DNA from: Dermacentor variabilis
Taxonomy: Eukaryota; Arthropoda; Arachnida; Ixodida; Ixodidae
Direction of reading: 5' to 3'
DNA: 64,000 nt
Assembly: GCF_050947875.1 (NCBI RefSeq)
Contig: NC_134568.1
Span: forward strand, 204,318,017 to 204,382,016
Below, piece after piece: positions 22,430 through 33,924 of this stretch. The notes under the pieces were generated by a model. The model had not been told where the DNA came from and ran no database searches. It worked only from the letters and a program-made list of their open reading frames with translations. Numbering within the stretch: position 1 is the first letter of the stretch; each line of letters starts with the position of its first letter. The position numbers and the translations under genes are program-made.

Positions 22430-23290
22430 ACACGCCCTGGATCACATCGAGCCGCAATCTCGTCATTGAGCGAGACCGGACACTCTCCTTTAGAGGTCGC
22501 CAAAGTTCTAAAATTTCACCGCAAGATTGTCCACTAGGCTCTCAAACGTGGCACTCTTAAGGACATAACCCACACTGGTCGTATTGTTTCTGTGGCCACT
22601 TCACACCTTTAAAAAATTTGAGGAAGAGAATCGAATGCCAGCCACGGAGAAGCATCAGAAGGCTAGCCTTGTTGCCTAATGTGTTGGCTACAACAATGAG
22701 AAGAACCGTGCGAAGGGACCTCGAATGCTTCTATAGACAAGTTCCAGAGAATAAAACATGGACTTACTGACGGAGGTACAGATAAAGGGAAGATGGGGAA
22801 AATGCCAGCTGCTGTTGTCACGGGTGGCGAATGGGGAAGCCTTGGCGACTGTCTTCACTGATGAGAAAATATTCGTGGAAGAGGTCCGTCGCAACATTCA
22901 GAACTCTTATGTGCTTGTTTCGACGTCAGAGAGTTCAGATGCAGCCAGTTGGACAGCTTTTCGAAACTCCCATGCGGTGTCTGTCATGGTTTAATCTGTA
23001 GCATTCACCACTGGCCGCATTCCTCTTGTTTTTGTTACGAAAAGCGCAAATAACGACACTCACACGACGTACCTTAAAGATATTTTAGAGCTTCATTCGC
23101 TGCCCTCATCGATTTCCCACTTCGGCGAGTAGGATTGAACTTTGCAGCAGGACGGCGTCCCAGCGCAACAGTCGAAGATCCAATCAACACAGACGCAGTG
23201 GTGTCGCGGTGTCGCGCCCAACTTCATTCCAGCTAAAGAGTGGCCGGCGAACTACCCTGATCCAAACCCTCATATATCAGTTTTTTTTTT
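22430..23290 (+). pseudogene. Degenerate Tc1/mariner-superfamily transposase
   Basis: Scattered blocks in all three plus frames follow the order of a Tc1-like transposase. There is an HTH-like SPLEVAKVLKFHRKIVH, then a second HTH region, then VFTDEKIFVEE (first catalytic Asp), HAVSVMV, LQQDGVPAQ (second Asp block) and EWPANYPDPNPH (third block, S changed to Y and L changed to P). There are many stops and frameshifts and no intact ORF; the longest open piece is 22758-22994. The original enzyme would have cut and moved its own element. Terminal inverted repeats were not found. It is an old, dead copy. Confidence 0.7.
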
Positions 23291-23302
23291 TGTCATTAAA
23301 GA

Positions 23303-23350
23303 GCGGTACATAGTAATTGGCACATATTTACCCTAGCTGGCGTCAAAGAT
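23303..23350 (+). repeat. Short fragment of the dispersed degenerate repeat
   Basis: The stretch gagcggtacat ... aattggcacatatttaccct ... ctggcgtcaaagat matches modules of the family seen at 3480-3970 and 20006-20455. Confidence 0.5.
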
Positions 23351-25099
23351 GGTCATTTCATTTTCATTTTCAATTCATTTTCAATGTGATGAGCATTCTT
23401 AGCCTACTTCCACCACTTTACAGTTTGCATCGTATTTCTAGCCTATTTACTCCGAAGGTCTTTCTAACAAAAAAAAAAACTTGAAAAACTTAAGTACCGG
23501 TTAGGTATTGGGGGACCTGTGTTCCCGAGCCCACCATCCCGATGCTGTATCCGCTCGGCAACGATCACGGGCTGTGCAACTAGGGGTTAATCTGCATCGT
23601 TAGCACGCACTGGCACTTCACAGGTGCAATCTCGAAGGCCACGCAGAAGGAGGGGGACTTCGCGCGCGCGCCGTTAGATGGCTGCTCAGTTCTCTCTATT
23701 GACCTTTATACCGGTTCACGGTATAAGAAAACAATGGCGACACGTTACCAAGTGGCATTTCTGAAGACTCACCCGCACTTGCACTCATCCACCATCCAAC
23801 AACTTGCGCTACCTCTTCCCACAAACGCCTCTCACCATTCTTACAATATACACAAGTTTCATCATTAAATACCATTAAGGAAATTTTTACCAATCCTTTA
23901 AATAATGAATTTTCCACCAACAAATTACATGCGCGCCATCGCTTGAATTCTAATCGTATGAACGGTGATAAACATAGCCGAAGGATGGGTTCTGCCTGAA
24001 TATTTATTTTTACGTTTGCTGTTACCAGCCTCTTGTGGCCTTCGTTTTGACGTAAGCAAGGAGTGAGAAAATTTCCCTAGCGGAGACGTTCTAGTGTAGC
24101 GGTTAGCTCAAGTTACGTTATTGTAGTAATGTTCCAGAGTTCTTGGTTGTTACCGGTTTTCACGACTTCAATACCGGCCCAGAATTTCGCAAATAATTTG
24201 TTTGTTAAAAGCACTGATAAGACCGAAAATTAATTAGTACTTTTCGACTATCTGTGTTGTTATAAATATAAAGCGACCGAAAATGTTCTGTATATCATAA
24301 CGAAACGACCGGACGGCGTACGATTACACGAAACGTCCACGAAGCGTACACAAAAACGAAAAATCCCTAGTTACAAATCCCTGTGTCATAGTTCTGCCTG
24401 ACATGCGAGCTGTCTGTTGCATTGCCAGAGAACAGTTACGTGTGCTGATTTTGTCGTTTCTGCTATGATAGAAGTTTTTGTTGAAAGTCCTCCTTTTCTC
24501 TCTCTCTCTCTCTCTCATTCGCCATCATTCCTCTTATAACACTCTCCTCTAGACTACGTCGCATATTCTTAGCTGTGATGGCAAAGTCAATCGCCATGTC
24601 TCCCTAAAACAGCGACTTCTACACAGCCGCTGTTTCGGTCCTTCTGTACACTGCACAAACACACCCTGCTGCGCATCGTGCACGCCAGACTTTTGCGAAT
24701 GGTACACGTGGCATCTCTCCTCTAAGCCGCCTTGAACGACACGTCAACAGCAAGAACTCCGCTTGTGGCAGCCCTCCCGTCTGTAGGGCACATCAACTCG
24801 TCCTCGTCGCAACCGCGGAGCAGCTCCCAGCGCAAAGCAACGGGGAGCACGCTAGCTCAAGCACGCTAGCTCTCCTGTCGCCCCGGGCCGTCGCGAGCGC
24901 GGCGGCTCTAGACCTGCTGGAATGCCGGTTTAATTTTGGCCGCCCCGGCAACAGGCTCGCAGATAAGCGCGGGGACCACTGTGACGGTGCGCACCGATGG
25001 GACCCGCTGGCTGTAGCACTCGGCCGATTGCTCTCTACGATTTCACAAGTCAAAAACTTGTGCGCGCGAGCCCGACCTTTGCGCGACCTCGCGATCGGA
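23351..25099. other. No supported gene
   Basis: Contains a (CT)n run at about 24497-24516 and a GC-rich stretch at 24,830-24,990. A 75-codon minus-strand ORF (23696-23923) has an RRLWEEVAQVV segment, too short to assign. Confidence 0.45.
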
Positions 25100-25290
25100 A
25101 AGCTTGTTCTTGACACACGAATACGCGCGCACGCACATACGCAGCAACAAATACACGCATACACGCACTGGCACACACACACACGCATATGCGCGCTCAC
25201 GCTCGCAAGCGCACACGTGATCATACACATGCGCGCATCGGCAGGCACGCACACACACACACACAAACACGCACGTACGAACATTCACAC
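25100..25290. repeat. Alternating purine-pyrimidine low-complexity DNA
   Basis: Mixed AC/GC dinucleotides (cacacacacacgcatatgcg and the like) over about 190 bp. Open frames on both strands here are low-complexity artefacts. Confidence 0.8.
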
Positions 25291-27558
25291 ATGTGCTTAC
25301 ACATGCATGACGGTGCGCAAACGACATGCACCAAAGCGAATTTACGCGCACATTAAAAATGCAATGTTGAATAATTCCGCGAAATTTTTTGCATTATTTG
25401 CATTATATTTTCTTTGTTCCATTCTCATATCTTGCTTTTTTTTTCCGGAGCCTATGTTTCACATCGAGTTCACATCATAAATTCACATCGAGTTTTTTTT
25501 TTTTCATTTGCTTTCTTTTTACGCGCATGCACGTCGGCATAGTCTTCTTTCACGTCGACGTTGGTTGACAAGCCTTTCTTCTTTTCTCCTTCCTTTTGAC
25601 CAGAAGGCTAGGCGGGCGACGCCGAATATGGTACAGTCTATGGTGCAATGTGGTTAAATTACGACTATATTGGCGCTAGTTACCTCTGTGCCACTAATTT
25701 ATCTATATTGCGACTAATTCTCACTTCTCATTTTGTTGATACCTACATTTTGATACTTTTTTGAGACTCGCTACGACGCTCTAGAGGCTCGCGAGGGCTA
25801 TTTTTTAACCAAGAAGTCAGGTAGATAACCAGACCTCACGTACGTCAAACCCGTGTGAAGTAGCAAAAGAATACGTTGTCTCGAAACATTGTTGTGCGGT
25901 TCGCACCGTGCCTATCAGAATAAGGCAGGCTAAGCACCTTCAACAAAATAACATCTTTATTTAACCTGGATTCACCATAAACCTAGTGAAATAAGTCACT
26001 ATATTTTGCGTGCACGCATTGTCTCACAGAACGTGTGACTGTAGCAACTTATTGCATCGAAGTTCACAGCTTGCTCCGCTACGAAACGCGGAAGCTGCGC
26101 GAGGTAAATCTGCTTATCGTCGAATGCCGCTACACCTCCGTTTCCGTCAAGATTATTGATTCGTTTGCAGAACCTTCATGACTATTGCATTCGTTGACAT
26201 TCTCGTCCTTTTCACCCTAGGTGACTTCAATGACGTCGTCGGTCGCCAGTTTCGATTACATCATCACGTCATCAATTGCGACGTATTCGTCAGTCATCGC
26301 ACCCGCTGATGCGTTACAGCAAGCAGAGTGCGAGCTGAGCGATACCTGAAGTAGTGCGGCAGGGTTGTCTACTTACGACACAGGCACGCTCGACAAGTGC
26401 GTCTCTATAGTGCTGCCGTTAGCGCAGAGCGCACCTCGGTGACGTCTGCGGAGGGGCGGCACCGCTACCTCGCGTTTGTTGTGACGCAACAAATCGGCCA
26501 TAGAGGACGCCTAAATTTATGCGCTGTATTTATTTGCTATAAGATCTGTTGAAGTGGTTTTTGTTGTATAGGCGTTCATATGAAAGGTAGGAACTGGGCC
26601 GGAGCATAATCAATCCTTCATTATGTAAGTCAATTTGTCGTAGAGGCGTTCTTCCTCTCTTATAAATTTCCTGTAGCGTATTTCTGTTTGTGGTTTTGTC
26701 GTCTTTTATGGTTCTACTCAATGTCTAAGTTACGTCTGATAATATTTCTTTTAAATATTGTAAATGTAGTAAAAAAAAAGCTAATTTGTTATCGAAAACG
26801 GTGCCCAATGTTTTCATTTCCTGAACCATACCGTACAACATAAGCGCACGCAAGCGCCCTGGTGCTATATATACACCGCCGTTGCAGTTAGCTAGGACGG
26901 TGAAGTTTCCTTTCAGTGGGTACCCAACGTTTTTTTTTTTATTTAATAAAGACTCGCATGACGATTATGAATGTTTAAGCGTTAGCTGTGGCGCGGACGT
27001 TTTCACTCGCGATCTACAGCACACCGAATCGCGTAGGGGTTTGAAGGTCCGGCTTCCTCCACGACAATTTAGTCTAATAAAGGATGCTTTATAGCCATCC
27101 TGGCTTAAACTACTCAGCCCTTCTCCGATTTTCGAGTGCTCGCCGGCTTTCCAAGCATACGCTGGCATAGCCGGGCGCGAAGCAAGGCGTCGAGAAAGCC
27201 ACGGCCGCCGACGCTCCCGTAAACACCGTCTGGTTAACGCGACGCGGTGGCAAGCCCCCTCCGCTACCCGTTCACGAAGGGAAATGCCAGGATCGCGCCT
27301 CGGCACGCGGGTTCCTCCGTTGGGTTCCTCAGTGGAATCCTCCGTTCAGCGTAGGCTGCTTCGATGCCAAGCAGCGTCCTAGTGATGCGCGGAGGTCAAC
27401 GCCATCTAGTGATGTTGCAGGCAACTGAGCTTTGCATCGCGTGACCGAACTGTCGTCTATTAATGGTGGAAGCGCGTGCTACCCCACTGGAAATATCTTC
27501 TGGCGCTCTGTTAAGGTCTGCACTGCGGACGGCGATGGACCACACGAGAATGAGAAAA
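25291..27558. other. No supported gene
   Basis: Mostly AT-rich, with a GC-richer part at 27100-27400. The 113-codon minus ORF at 26965-27306 has no recognised domain. Confidence 0.45.
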
Positions 27559-27719
27559 CCCGCCGTGGTTGCTTAGTGGCTATGAGGTTGCGCTGCTAAG
27601 CACGAGGTCTCGGGGTCAAATCCAGCCGCGTCGGCAGCGTTTCGATGGAGGCGAAATGCAGAAACGCCCGTGTACTGTGTTTTGGATGCACATTAAAGGA
27701 CCCCAGGTGCAGTGGCGTA
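27559..27719 (+). mobile_element. SINE family 2 with tRNA-like head
   Basis: Head cgccgtggttgcttagtggc (A-box region) and gggtcaaatcc (B box, about 27613-27623) are followed by the family body (ggcgaaatgcagaaacgccc, ggatgcacattaaaggaccc). The copy stops at about 27719, where a G-rich segment and then the TTAA-flanked element begin. Confidence 0.82.
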
Positions 27720-27768
27720 GCCAGAAACTTCGTTCGGGGGGGGCTCACGTTGCAGGTTGGCCTCCTCC

Positions 27769-28495
27769 TTAAGAGGAAGCTTTATCTCGAATGCTCCTAT
27801 CTAAATGCATGTAGAAGGTGAATTAGATTTTCTCGGCAACCACTGCACAAAATTTGATGAGGTTTGTTGCATTTAAAAGAAAAACTTCAATTCTGCTGTC
27901 TCCTGGTTTCGAATTTTTCATTTAGGTTGTAAAGTTTTTGTTAAAAATTGGCACAAATCTCAAATTTTCAGAAAACGAAACTATCACGTTTGAAACTCTG
28001 TAATTCAACTATGAAAAAGAATATCACAATTCTGTGAATCGCATCTAATAGCACATCTACAGCGCACAAAATCGATATGTTACAGATGAATCTCAAACAA
28101 TTAGCATTATCGAAATACGGCTTTTGCAGAACCCTTGTGCACCACGTAACTAATTCATGTAAGATACAAATTGGGATACCGAATTTGACCGCTTTGACTC
28201 TTATAATAGATGCCGTTTGAAGAACCGCGATATCTGTTTTTGATGAAGAGCTTTTAGTTTGTAAACGTCGGGCTTCTATTTTTTTCGCACTTTCAAATTT
28301 TTCAAAATATTTTAAACAAAATTCAGGCCCTAAATCGAACTTCCGCTTCCAACAGATACTAGAAGTTAACTTTCTCAAGTTCAACAAATTCCATTAAAAG
28401 TGATCCAGGGGTTATCTCAGAAAAGCGTTTCTTCGTTTTACATTTATGTGAATAGGCCGCGTCGGAGTTCGGCCCGAGCAAAAGCTTCCTCTTAA
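27769..28495. mobile_element. TTAA-flanked MITE, piggyBac-like
   Basis: A 727-bp AT-rich segment is bounded by TTAA at both ends (27769-27772 and 28492-28495). It has terminal inverted repeats: gaggaagctttatctcg on the left, and cgagcaaaagcttcctc on the right, with one gap or mismatch cluster. TTAA duplication is diagnostic of the piggyBac superfamily. No transposase remains, so it is non-autonomous. A similar right end lies near 59815-59838. The ORF at 27968-28387 on the minus strand has no domain. Confidence 0.65.
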
Positions 28496-29013
28496 ACAAT
28501 TTGTCGAGAAATCAAATACATGAATAATAACTGCATTGTCATTGCCAAAGATGCTGCAAAAAGAATTCTTGAACGCTACGCTCTGTCAAAACAAGTAATA
28601 TATGTATTTTTTAATAAGAAGATATACTCGGATGTGCCAGAAATTGTGCTCAAAATAACTGATATCAATGCTTCGATGTTTTTGTCTATTTAACAAGTAA
28701 AGAAAATATAACACGATCCTTAGAACTATATCAGTTCGAAACCAGCAAAGCAGTGCATGCCACTGATATGAAAAATGTAAAGGCCATGAAATGAACAAGA
28801 TGAGGACAAATATGTTAATGAAACTTTGTCATTCAACAACCTTGTTTACATTTTTGTACATATGCAACGGCCAGTGAAAAATCTCCATGACGCTGTCATT
28901 TATTCCGATGTAGTACGCAAGAGCAGCTGTCAACGGTCGTGTATCGTGAGTGATTGCACCGAAATTATTGTACCAACAGAGAGCACCTGTATAAAGCCGT
29001 TCTGCAAAATATA
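28496..29013. other. No supported gene
   Basis: AT-rich intervening DNA between the MITE and the mariner element. No repeat was recognised. Confidence 0.5.
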
Positions 29014-29072
29014 CGAGGGTGAGTCAAATGAAAGTAACCCAATGCAAATATATGACAAACGGGGTACTTAAT

Positions 29073-30360
29073 TTAAAAGTAGTCTCTATGAGCATTTAGA
29101 CATTTATCCCATTGACTAACGAGTCGGGTGATTCCCGTCTCATAAAACTCCTTAGGTTGCTGCTTCAACAAATCTGCAGCTGACTTTTTCACGTCATCGT
29201 CCGACACGAATCTGTTTCCCTTAATCTGTTTTTTCATTTGCCCCAAAATGTGCAAGTCGCAAGGCGACAGGTCTTAGCTGTATGGCGGATGTTGCAGCGT
29301 TTCCCACTTGAACTTTGCCAGTTTCGTATTAACCACATCAGCGACGTGAGGACGGGCATCAGGGAAAAATTAAAAATTGAATTATGGGGTTTTACGTGTC
29401 AAAACCACTTTCTGATTATGAGGCACGCCGTAGTGGAGGACTCCGGAAATTTCGAGCACCTGGGGTTCTTTAACGTGCGCCTAAATCTAAGTACACGGGT
29501 GTTTTCGCATTTCGCCCCCATCGAAATGCGACCGCCGTGGCCGGGATTCGATCCCGCGACTTCGTGCTACACAGCCCAGCACCATAGCCACGTCGTGGAA
29601 CAAGATGACCCCATTCGTCAATTTTCCACGTCGCTTGTTCTTGATTGCTACACGCAGCCGATGCGGCGTTTCACAATATCGGAAACGATTGATAGCCTCT
29701 CCGGCTTTAAAAAATTCTGTCAGTAATGGCCCCTGACGATCGAAAAAAAATAGTAAACAACACCTTTCCAGCGGGAATGACGGCCCTTGCTTTCTTTGGG
29801 GGCAGTGAATTCGAATGTTTCCACTGTAAGCTTTGTCGTCGTGTTTCAGGCTCGTAGTAGTGGCACCATGGTTCGTCCCCGATCACAATTGCAGACGAGA
29901 AGTCGTCACCCTCATTGTGATACCGGATCAGATGAGTCACGGCAGCGCAGAACCTTCTTCTGGCGGTGGTTCAAAATCTTGGGCATCCATTGCGCACACA
30001 AGAGCCGATGAACGAGATGTTCATGAATTATGGTGTGAACCAAACCGCGACTGATGGTCACACGCTCTGCCAGTTCATCCATGTTTATCCTCCGTTCTTG
30101 TCTCATCAGCTCATCAACTTTTGCACTTGTGTTGGGGGTAATTGCACGATGGCTTTGGCCCGGTCTTGGATCGTCTTTGCAACTTTCACGTCCTTCTTCA
30201 ACCGTTTGCTCCAATGCTTCACAGTGGCCAATGAAATGCAATGTTGAACGTACACGGCAGCCATACGGTGAATAATTTCCTTTTGGGAAACACCTTCAGC
30301 TGTCACAACATTCACGGCACCCCGCTGCTCAAGTTCTGAAGTGTCCATTACGTCACACAA
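29073..30360 (-). pseudogene. Mariner transposase remnant
   Basis: Starting from 30360 on the minus strand: an N-terminal HTH (VSQKEIIHRMAAVYV, VKHWSKRL), then in another frame ESCKDDPRPGQ and a second HTH (LAERVTISRGLVHTIIHE), LCAQWMPKIL, and the first catalytic block IGDEPWCHYYEPET (Asp codon at about 29875-29877). NGVILFHD, whose Asp is encoded at 29592-29594, is the second. After the SINE come ARPH and YS-stop-DLSPCDLH, holding the third Asp (about 29256-29258). The end reads KEFYETGITRLVSQWDKCL. The spacing is consistent with the mariner DD34D signature. The reading frame shifts near 30190 and again near 29920, and a stop replaces a residue at about 29273. The enzyme is dead. Confidence 0.85.
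29365..29591 (-). mobile_element. SINE family 2 inserted in the mariner transposase
   Basis: On the minus strand it begins gtggctatggtgctgggctg, carries the B box gggatcgaatccc, then the body (cgaaatgcgaaaacacccgt, ctttaaagaacccc-like) and ends in an AT-rich tail. No clear target duplication was seen. The 5' boundary abuts the catalytic Asp codon of the host element. Confidence 0.88.
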
Positions 30361-30529
30361 CCATGTTCAATCCAGTGTATGGGAGCATTAAAGAACATTT
30401 ACTCTCACATCTGCGTGTCACTTTTGTAAATGAAAGATGCCTGTGTGCTACGCGCATGCCTCGCAGATAATGAACCGAACCATTATTGCGCGGGGTATGT
30501 AGGCTCACTTTCTTTTAACTCGCCCTCGT

Positions 30530-31840
30530 TCATTAGAAATGCGAAGATACGATGGGATATACAAATGCTTGATAAAGGGCAAAAAAGTGTCACTGAAAAC
30601 AAAGTTCACTGCACGTATACACAAAACCTCGCAACAAGATATTTAAACATACGTATAAGTCTCCAATAAATCTACGTATCTAAGACAAAGTCACTGTATA
30701 TAATGCGTCAGACAAGGCAAATAAACATGTAGCGCAATCACAAATTCACAGAATCATAGCTCTCGCCCCCATTCCATCCACTCCATCCGATGTATCGCGT
30801 GCGACGGAAGGCGGCACGCTTGCTCCCCGCTTTTGTGCTTTGCGCACGCAAGACTGAGCCACCATCGTCGGCTCACCCATTCCACCCCCCCCCCCTACTC
30901 TTTCACTCGCACATACAGCATGCGGCGCGCGTTCACGACGTTATTGCCCTGAGACTTCATACAAAACATGAGGGTGACGGCGACAGCAGGAATGCGCCTG
31001 GAGTCTTCATATAATTGCTATCACAATAATATAATAATAGGATCCGGCAACCAAAGCGTGCCGTGGCCGATTACTTTCCGCAGAAGTAACAAACTGACCA
31101 TGCGACAATTCGCTGCGCAGCAACAATGATTTTTTTGTTTGTTTTTGTGGGGTGGGGGCACCGAAATTTAAAAACCCCAAGGAAAATATGTTGGCCACAA
31201 TTGAATGCCTACTTTGCGTACCTAATGTGGCTAGCGAATGTATATCGAAAAAAACGTGAGACGCTTGGTCCACCGAGAACCATACGCATAGTGCTCGGTA
31301 TTTTACATCGGCGAGACAAAGCTTTCCGGAGAGGTTGCGCTCAAGCGAACGCGGTGTAATCCGTCAAGTCTTCACAGTGATGGCGGTGAGCGACCATTGT
31401 TGCTTTTTCTCGTCTGCTAGCCAGAAGGCGTCCAAAACTCTACCAGGCAAAAATTCACTCGGCCAGAGAAAACAACACGCGCACCGAAGTACGCCGCGCG
31501 GTGGTTTCGGGGCAACACAAGAAAAACGCATGCGCTCTGGCTGGCTCTGGCAGCCCGCGGGTAGGGTAGCGAGAATTTAAAAAATTAAGAGGCTCAATGT
31601 GTCCTCACGAATAAAAGCCAAAGTAGAAAAAATGAATAAGAACGTAGTTACCCTGGCTGGATTTAGTGTCTTGACATGGATGCTTTGGCGTAGGTGAAAA
31701 AAAATGTTGATACTTTTTTATGCGACTTGACGGCACAAATGAACCACCACAACGCTTCGTCTCATCGTATATCACTGCGTGTTTTGTCAACTTGTCTGAT
31801 AGTGTGTTGATTTGGCTTGTCTCGTTGTATGATCCGATCT
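30530..31840. other. No supported gene
   Basis: No recognised domain. Short poly-C (about 30884-30894) and GC-rich patches, with several short ORFs on the plus strand around 31126-31580. Confidence 0.45.
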
Positions 31841-31844
31841 AAGA

Positions 31845-32335
31845 CTTTAGAAAAATCAATGCACCTTTGGCGTCAAATGTTTATAACAACATTAAGCCCA
31901 GAAAGTTCGGGAATTGAAAATCTAAAGCACGACTTTGGAAATATCAATGCAACTTTCGCATCAAAAGTTTCTTAGAACTTTATAGCCATAAAGTGTCAGA
32001 ATTGAAATCCAAGCGCTCTCGATTCCGCGGCCTCAGCGAGATACCATGACGAGCCCGCTCGCCATTAAAACGCCTTTGAAACTTTGTGCTTGGATAGGCG
32101 TCCTTGCTTTATGTGACTCCCGGTGCATGGGCGTTGCCGCGAAATCCAGCCCGATTTCGCAATGTTCGCGCTAAAATGTTTTTTCGAGAGTGAAAACGAC
32201 ATTCTAGACAAAATCGAGCATGATTTCCGGCGCCGGGGGTTGTTTTGGCCGGCGGCGCATGGACAGCACGAAAAAATTTCGGGGGGGGGGGGGCTGAAGC
32301 CCCATAAGCCCCCCCCCCCCCTTGCGACGCCCCTG
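31845..32335 (-). repeat. Degenerate repeat with internal duplication and a G/C-run hairpin
   Basis: 31845-32015 holds two diverged modules of about 85 bp (atcaatgcacctttggcgtc ... gggaattgaaaatc, then atcaatgcaactttcgcatc ... agaattgaaatcc). 32281-32322 pairs a run of 13 G with a run of 13 C across a 16-nt centre. On the minus strand the unit reads like a tick dispersed element, but the boundaries are unclear. Confidence 0.45.
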
Positions 32336-32425
32336 CCTAGGTGGTCAAAATCAATCCAGGGTCATTCACTACAGCGTATCTCATAATCACCTTGTAGTTC
32401 TGGCACGTAAAACCTAATATTTTCA
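32336..32425 (+). mobile_element. SINE family 2, 3' tail
   Basis: taggtggtcaaaatcaatcc and ctggcacgtaaaaccta match the end of the family 2 body. The head and most of the body are missing. Confidence 0.65.
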
Positions 32426-32914
32426 TTGATTCATTAAAATGGGAAATTAGCTAAAAAAAATTCTAACGCTTTATAAATGGAAAGTGGCAGTAGAGACGAC
32501 TTATGACAATCTCTCAAAAGTCATTTGAGTAGTGCACAGGCGAACTGCTGAAACTTGGACTCGAAAAAAAGAAAGAGATTCTTAATTCTTGAACGTTGAC
32601 TTGGAAAACCAGGTCACTTTGCGCGCGTCGATTACACGTACGCGTTCAGTGGTCCACCTGCACATTCAAACGATCATAATCACCAGACAAAATAAACAGA
32701 AATAAAGAGTGACGCTTCCTCCAACGCGGATAACCCGGAATCCTATGAAGGTAGACTATTCATCCGAAGCCTGCAATGAAAGAAGGGTGATACTGAACAC
32801 ATGAGCCGATTTAGAGGGAAGGAGTGCACTAAGTAACCTGGAGTTGCCTTCGAACTTCTTTCTTATGGAGGAACGCCTGTCTCTTATTTGTTGAGAAAAG
32901 CAGATAGCATGCAC

Positions 32915-33017
32915 ATCATATTGACTGCAAATAAAGACGGGGACAGCGGAAGAGAACACATAAACGACACGGGCTGTCTCTTCCGCTGTCCCCGTCTTTA
33001 TTTGCGGTCAATATGAT
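32915..33017. repeat. 41-bp-arm hairpin
   Basis: 32915-32955 and 32977-33017 are inverted repeats with about one mismatch in 41 and a 21-nt loop. The arm includes aaataaagacggggacagcg. It may be a foldback element or an inverted duplication of a retroelement terminus. Confidence 0.88.
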
Positions 33018-33575
33018 ATGCAGTAAACACCAACTAGGTCGAACTGAAGTTCTTCAGATAGCATGCTGTACAGAAGATATTAAATTTCTCATCTACTGAA
33101 CTATATTTCAACACGTCATGAGAAATACACACACCGCATGCTCAGCGAAGAAAACGAAATGTGTTCGTAATTTGAATTGTGCAACCTGAAATCAACAATT
33201 TCCTTGCGGAGCCCGCAATGTCAATATTGGAGTGTATTCTCTGTTCGGAGTACATAACTCGCAATTTTTTTTCCACCTTTTATCAACATACGTTTGCTTT
33301 GGTTGTCCATAAAGTGAGAAATCATTGAACCTAGCAACTGACGAGCGACAAGAACGAGCATTTTGCATGATAGAGTGCAAAACGAAATAGAATAAGGTAA
33401 AAAAAAGCACAATTCTTGCGCATACTCTAGCCCATTCTTTTATTTTATTTTATTTCTTTTCCGAATACACTGACTCTACTAAATATCCGGTTATAGCGCT
33501 TTGGTGCTGCAAGCAAATGGAAAGTAAAGAGCTGTTGCTCTTGTGCAAAATATCACGCAAATTAAGTTAGCCAAA
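33018..33575. other. No supported gene
   Basis: AT-rich, with no domain in the short minus ORFs. Confidence 0.5.
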
Positions 33576-33750
33576 AGAGAGTTTTAGTTTAGGGGACGCA
33601 AGCGGCTTGCGTACGCAAGAACTAGGGGCGACGGTACCGCGCGGGCGCAGGCCCCTACGTCTGGGTCTGCGCATGAGCACTACCGCCCCCCCCCCCCCCC
33701 CTAGTTCTTGCGTGCGCAAACCGCTTGCGTCCCCTAAACTAAAGCTCTCT
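33576..33750. mobile_element. Foldback MITE
   Basis: 175 bp with long inverted arms. Landmarks are agagagttttagtttagggg and acgcaagcggcttgcg on the left, and tagttcttgcgtgcgcaaac and ctaaactaaagctctct on the right. The arms extend about 55 bp and include nested short palindromes (cttgcgtacgcaag). A run of C (about 33686-33701) lies in the right arm. No coding capacity. Confidence 0.82.
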
Positions 33751-33924
33751 AATAATTCATTTCTTTCGCCTTTTGTGCGTTCCGGAGTAAAGTCTGCAGA
33801 GAGACTGCTGCCATCTTTTAGCCGCAAACTGTCCCCTCTTAAAGTGAAGCTTTCTTTGCAAACCCTCCCGGACTTTCCTGACCATATCTGCTGTCTTGCC
33901 GAATAGCTCACAACTTGAGTCGCA

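Larger units (their letters stand above)
29014..30528 (-). mobile_element. Mariner element interrupted by a SINE
   Basis: Terminal inverted repeats: cgagggtgagtcaaatgaaa at 29014 and its imperfect complement ending cgccctcg at 30528. The left flank is TA. Removing the 227-bp SINE leaves about 1.29 kb, the usual mariner length. The transposase runs on the minus strand and is broken by frameshifts, an in-frame stop and the SINE. Confidence 0.88.

Noticed and set aside
23696..23923. Myb/SANT-like protein suggested by RRLWEEVAQVV
   Set aside because: Only one short helix-like stretch matches. The ORF is 75 codons and the rest shows nothing.
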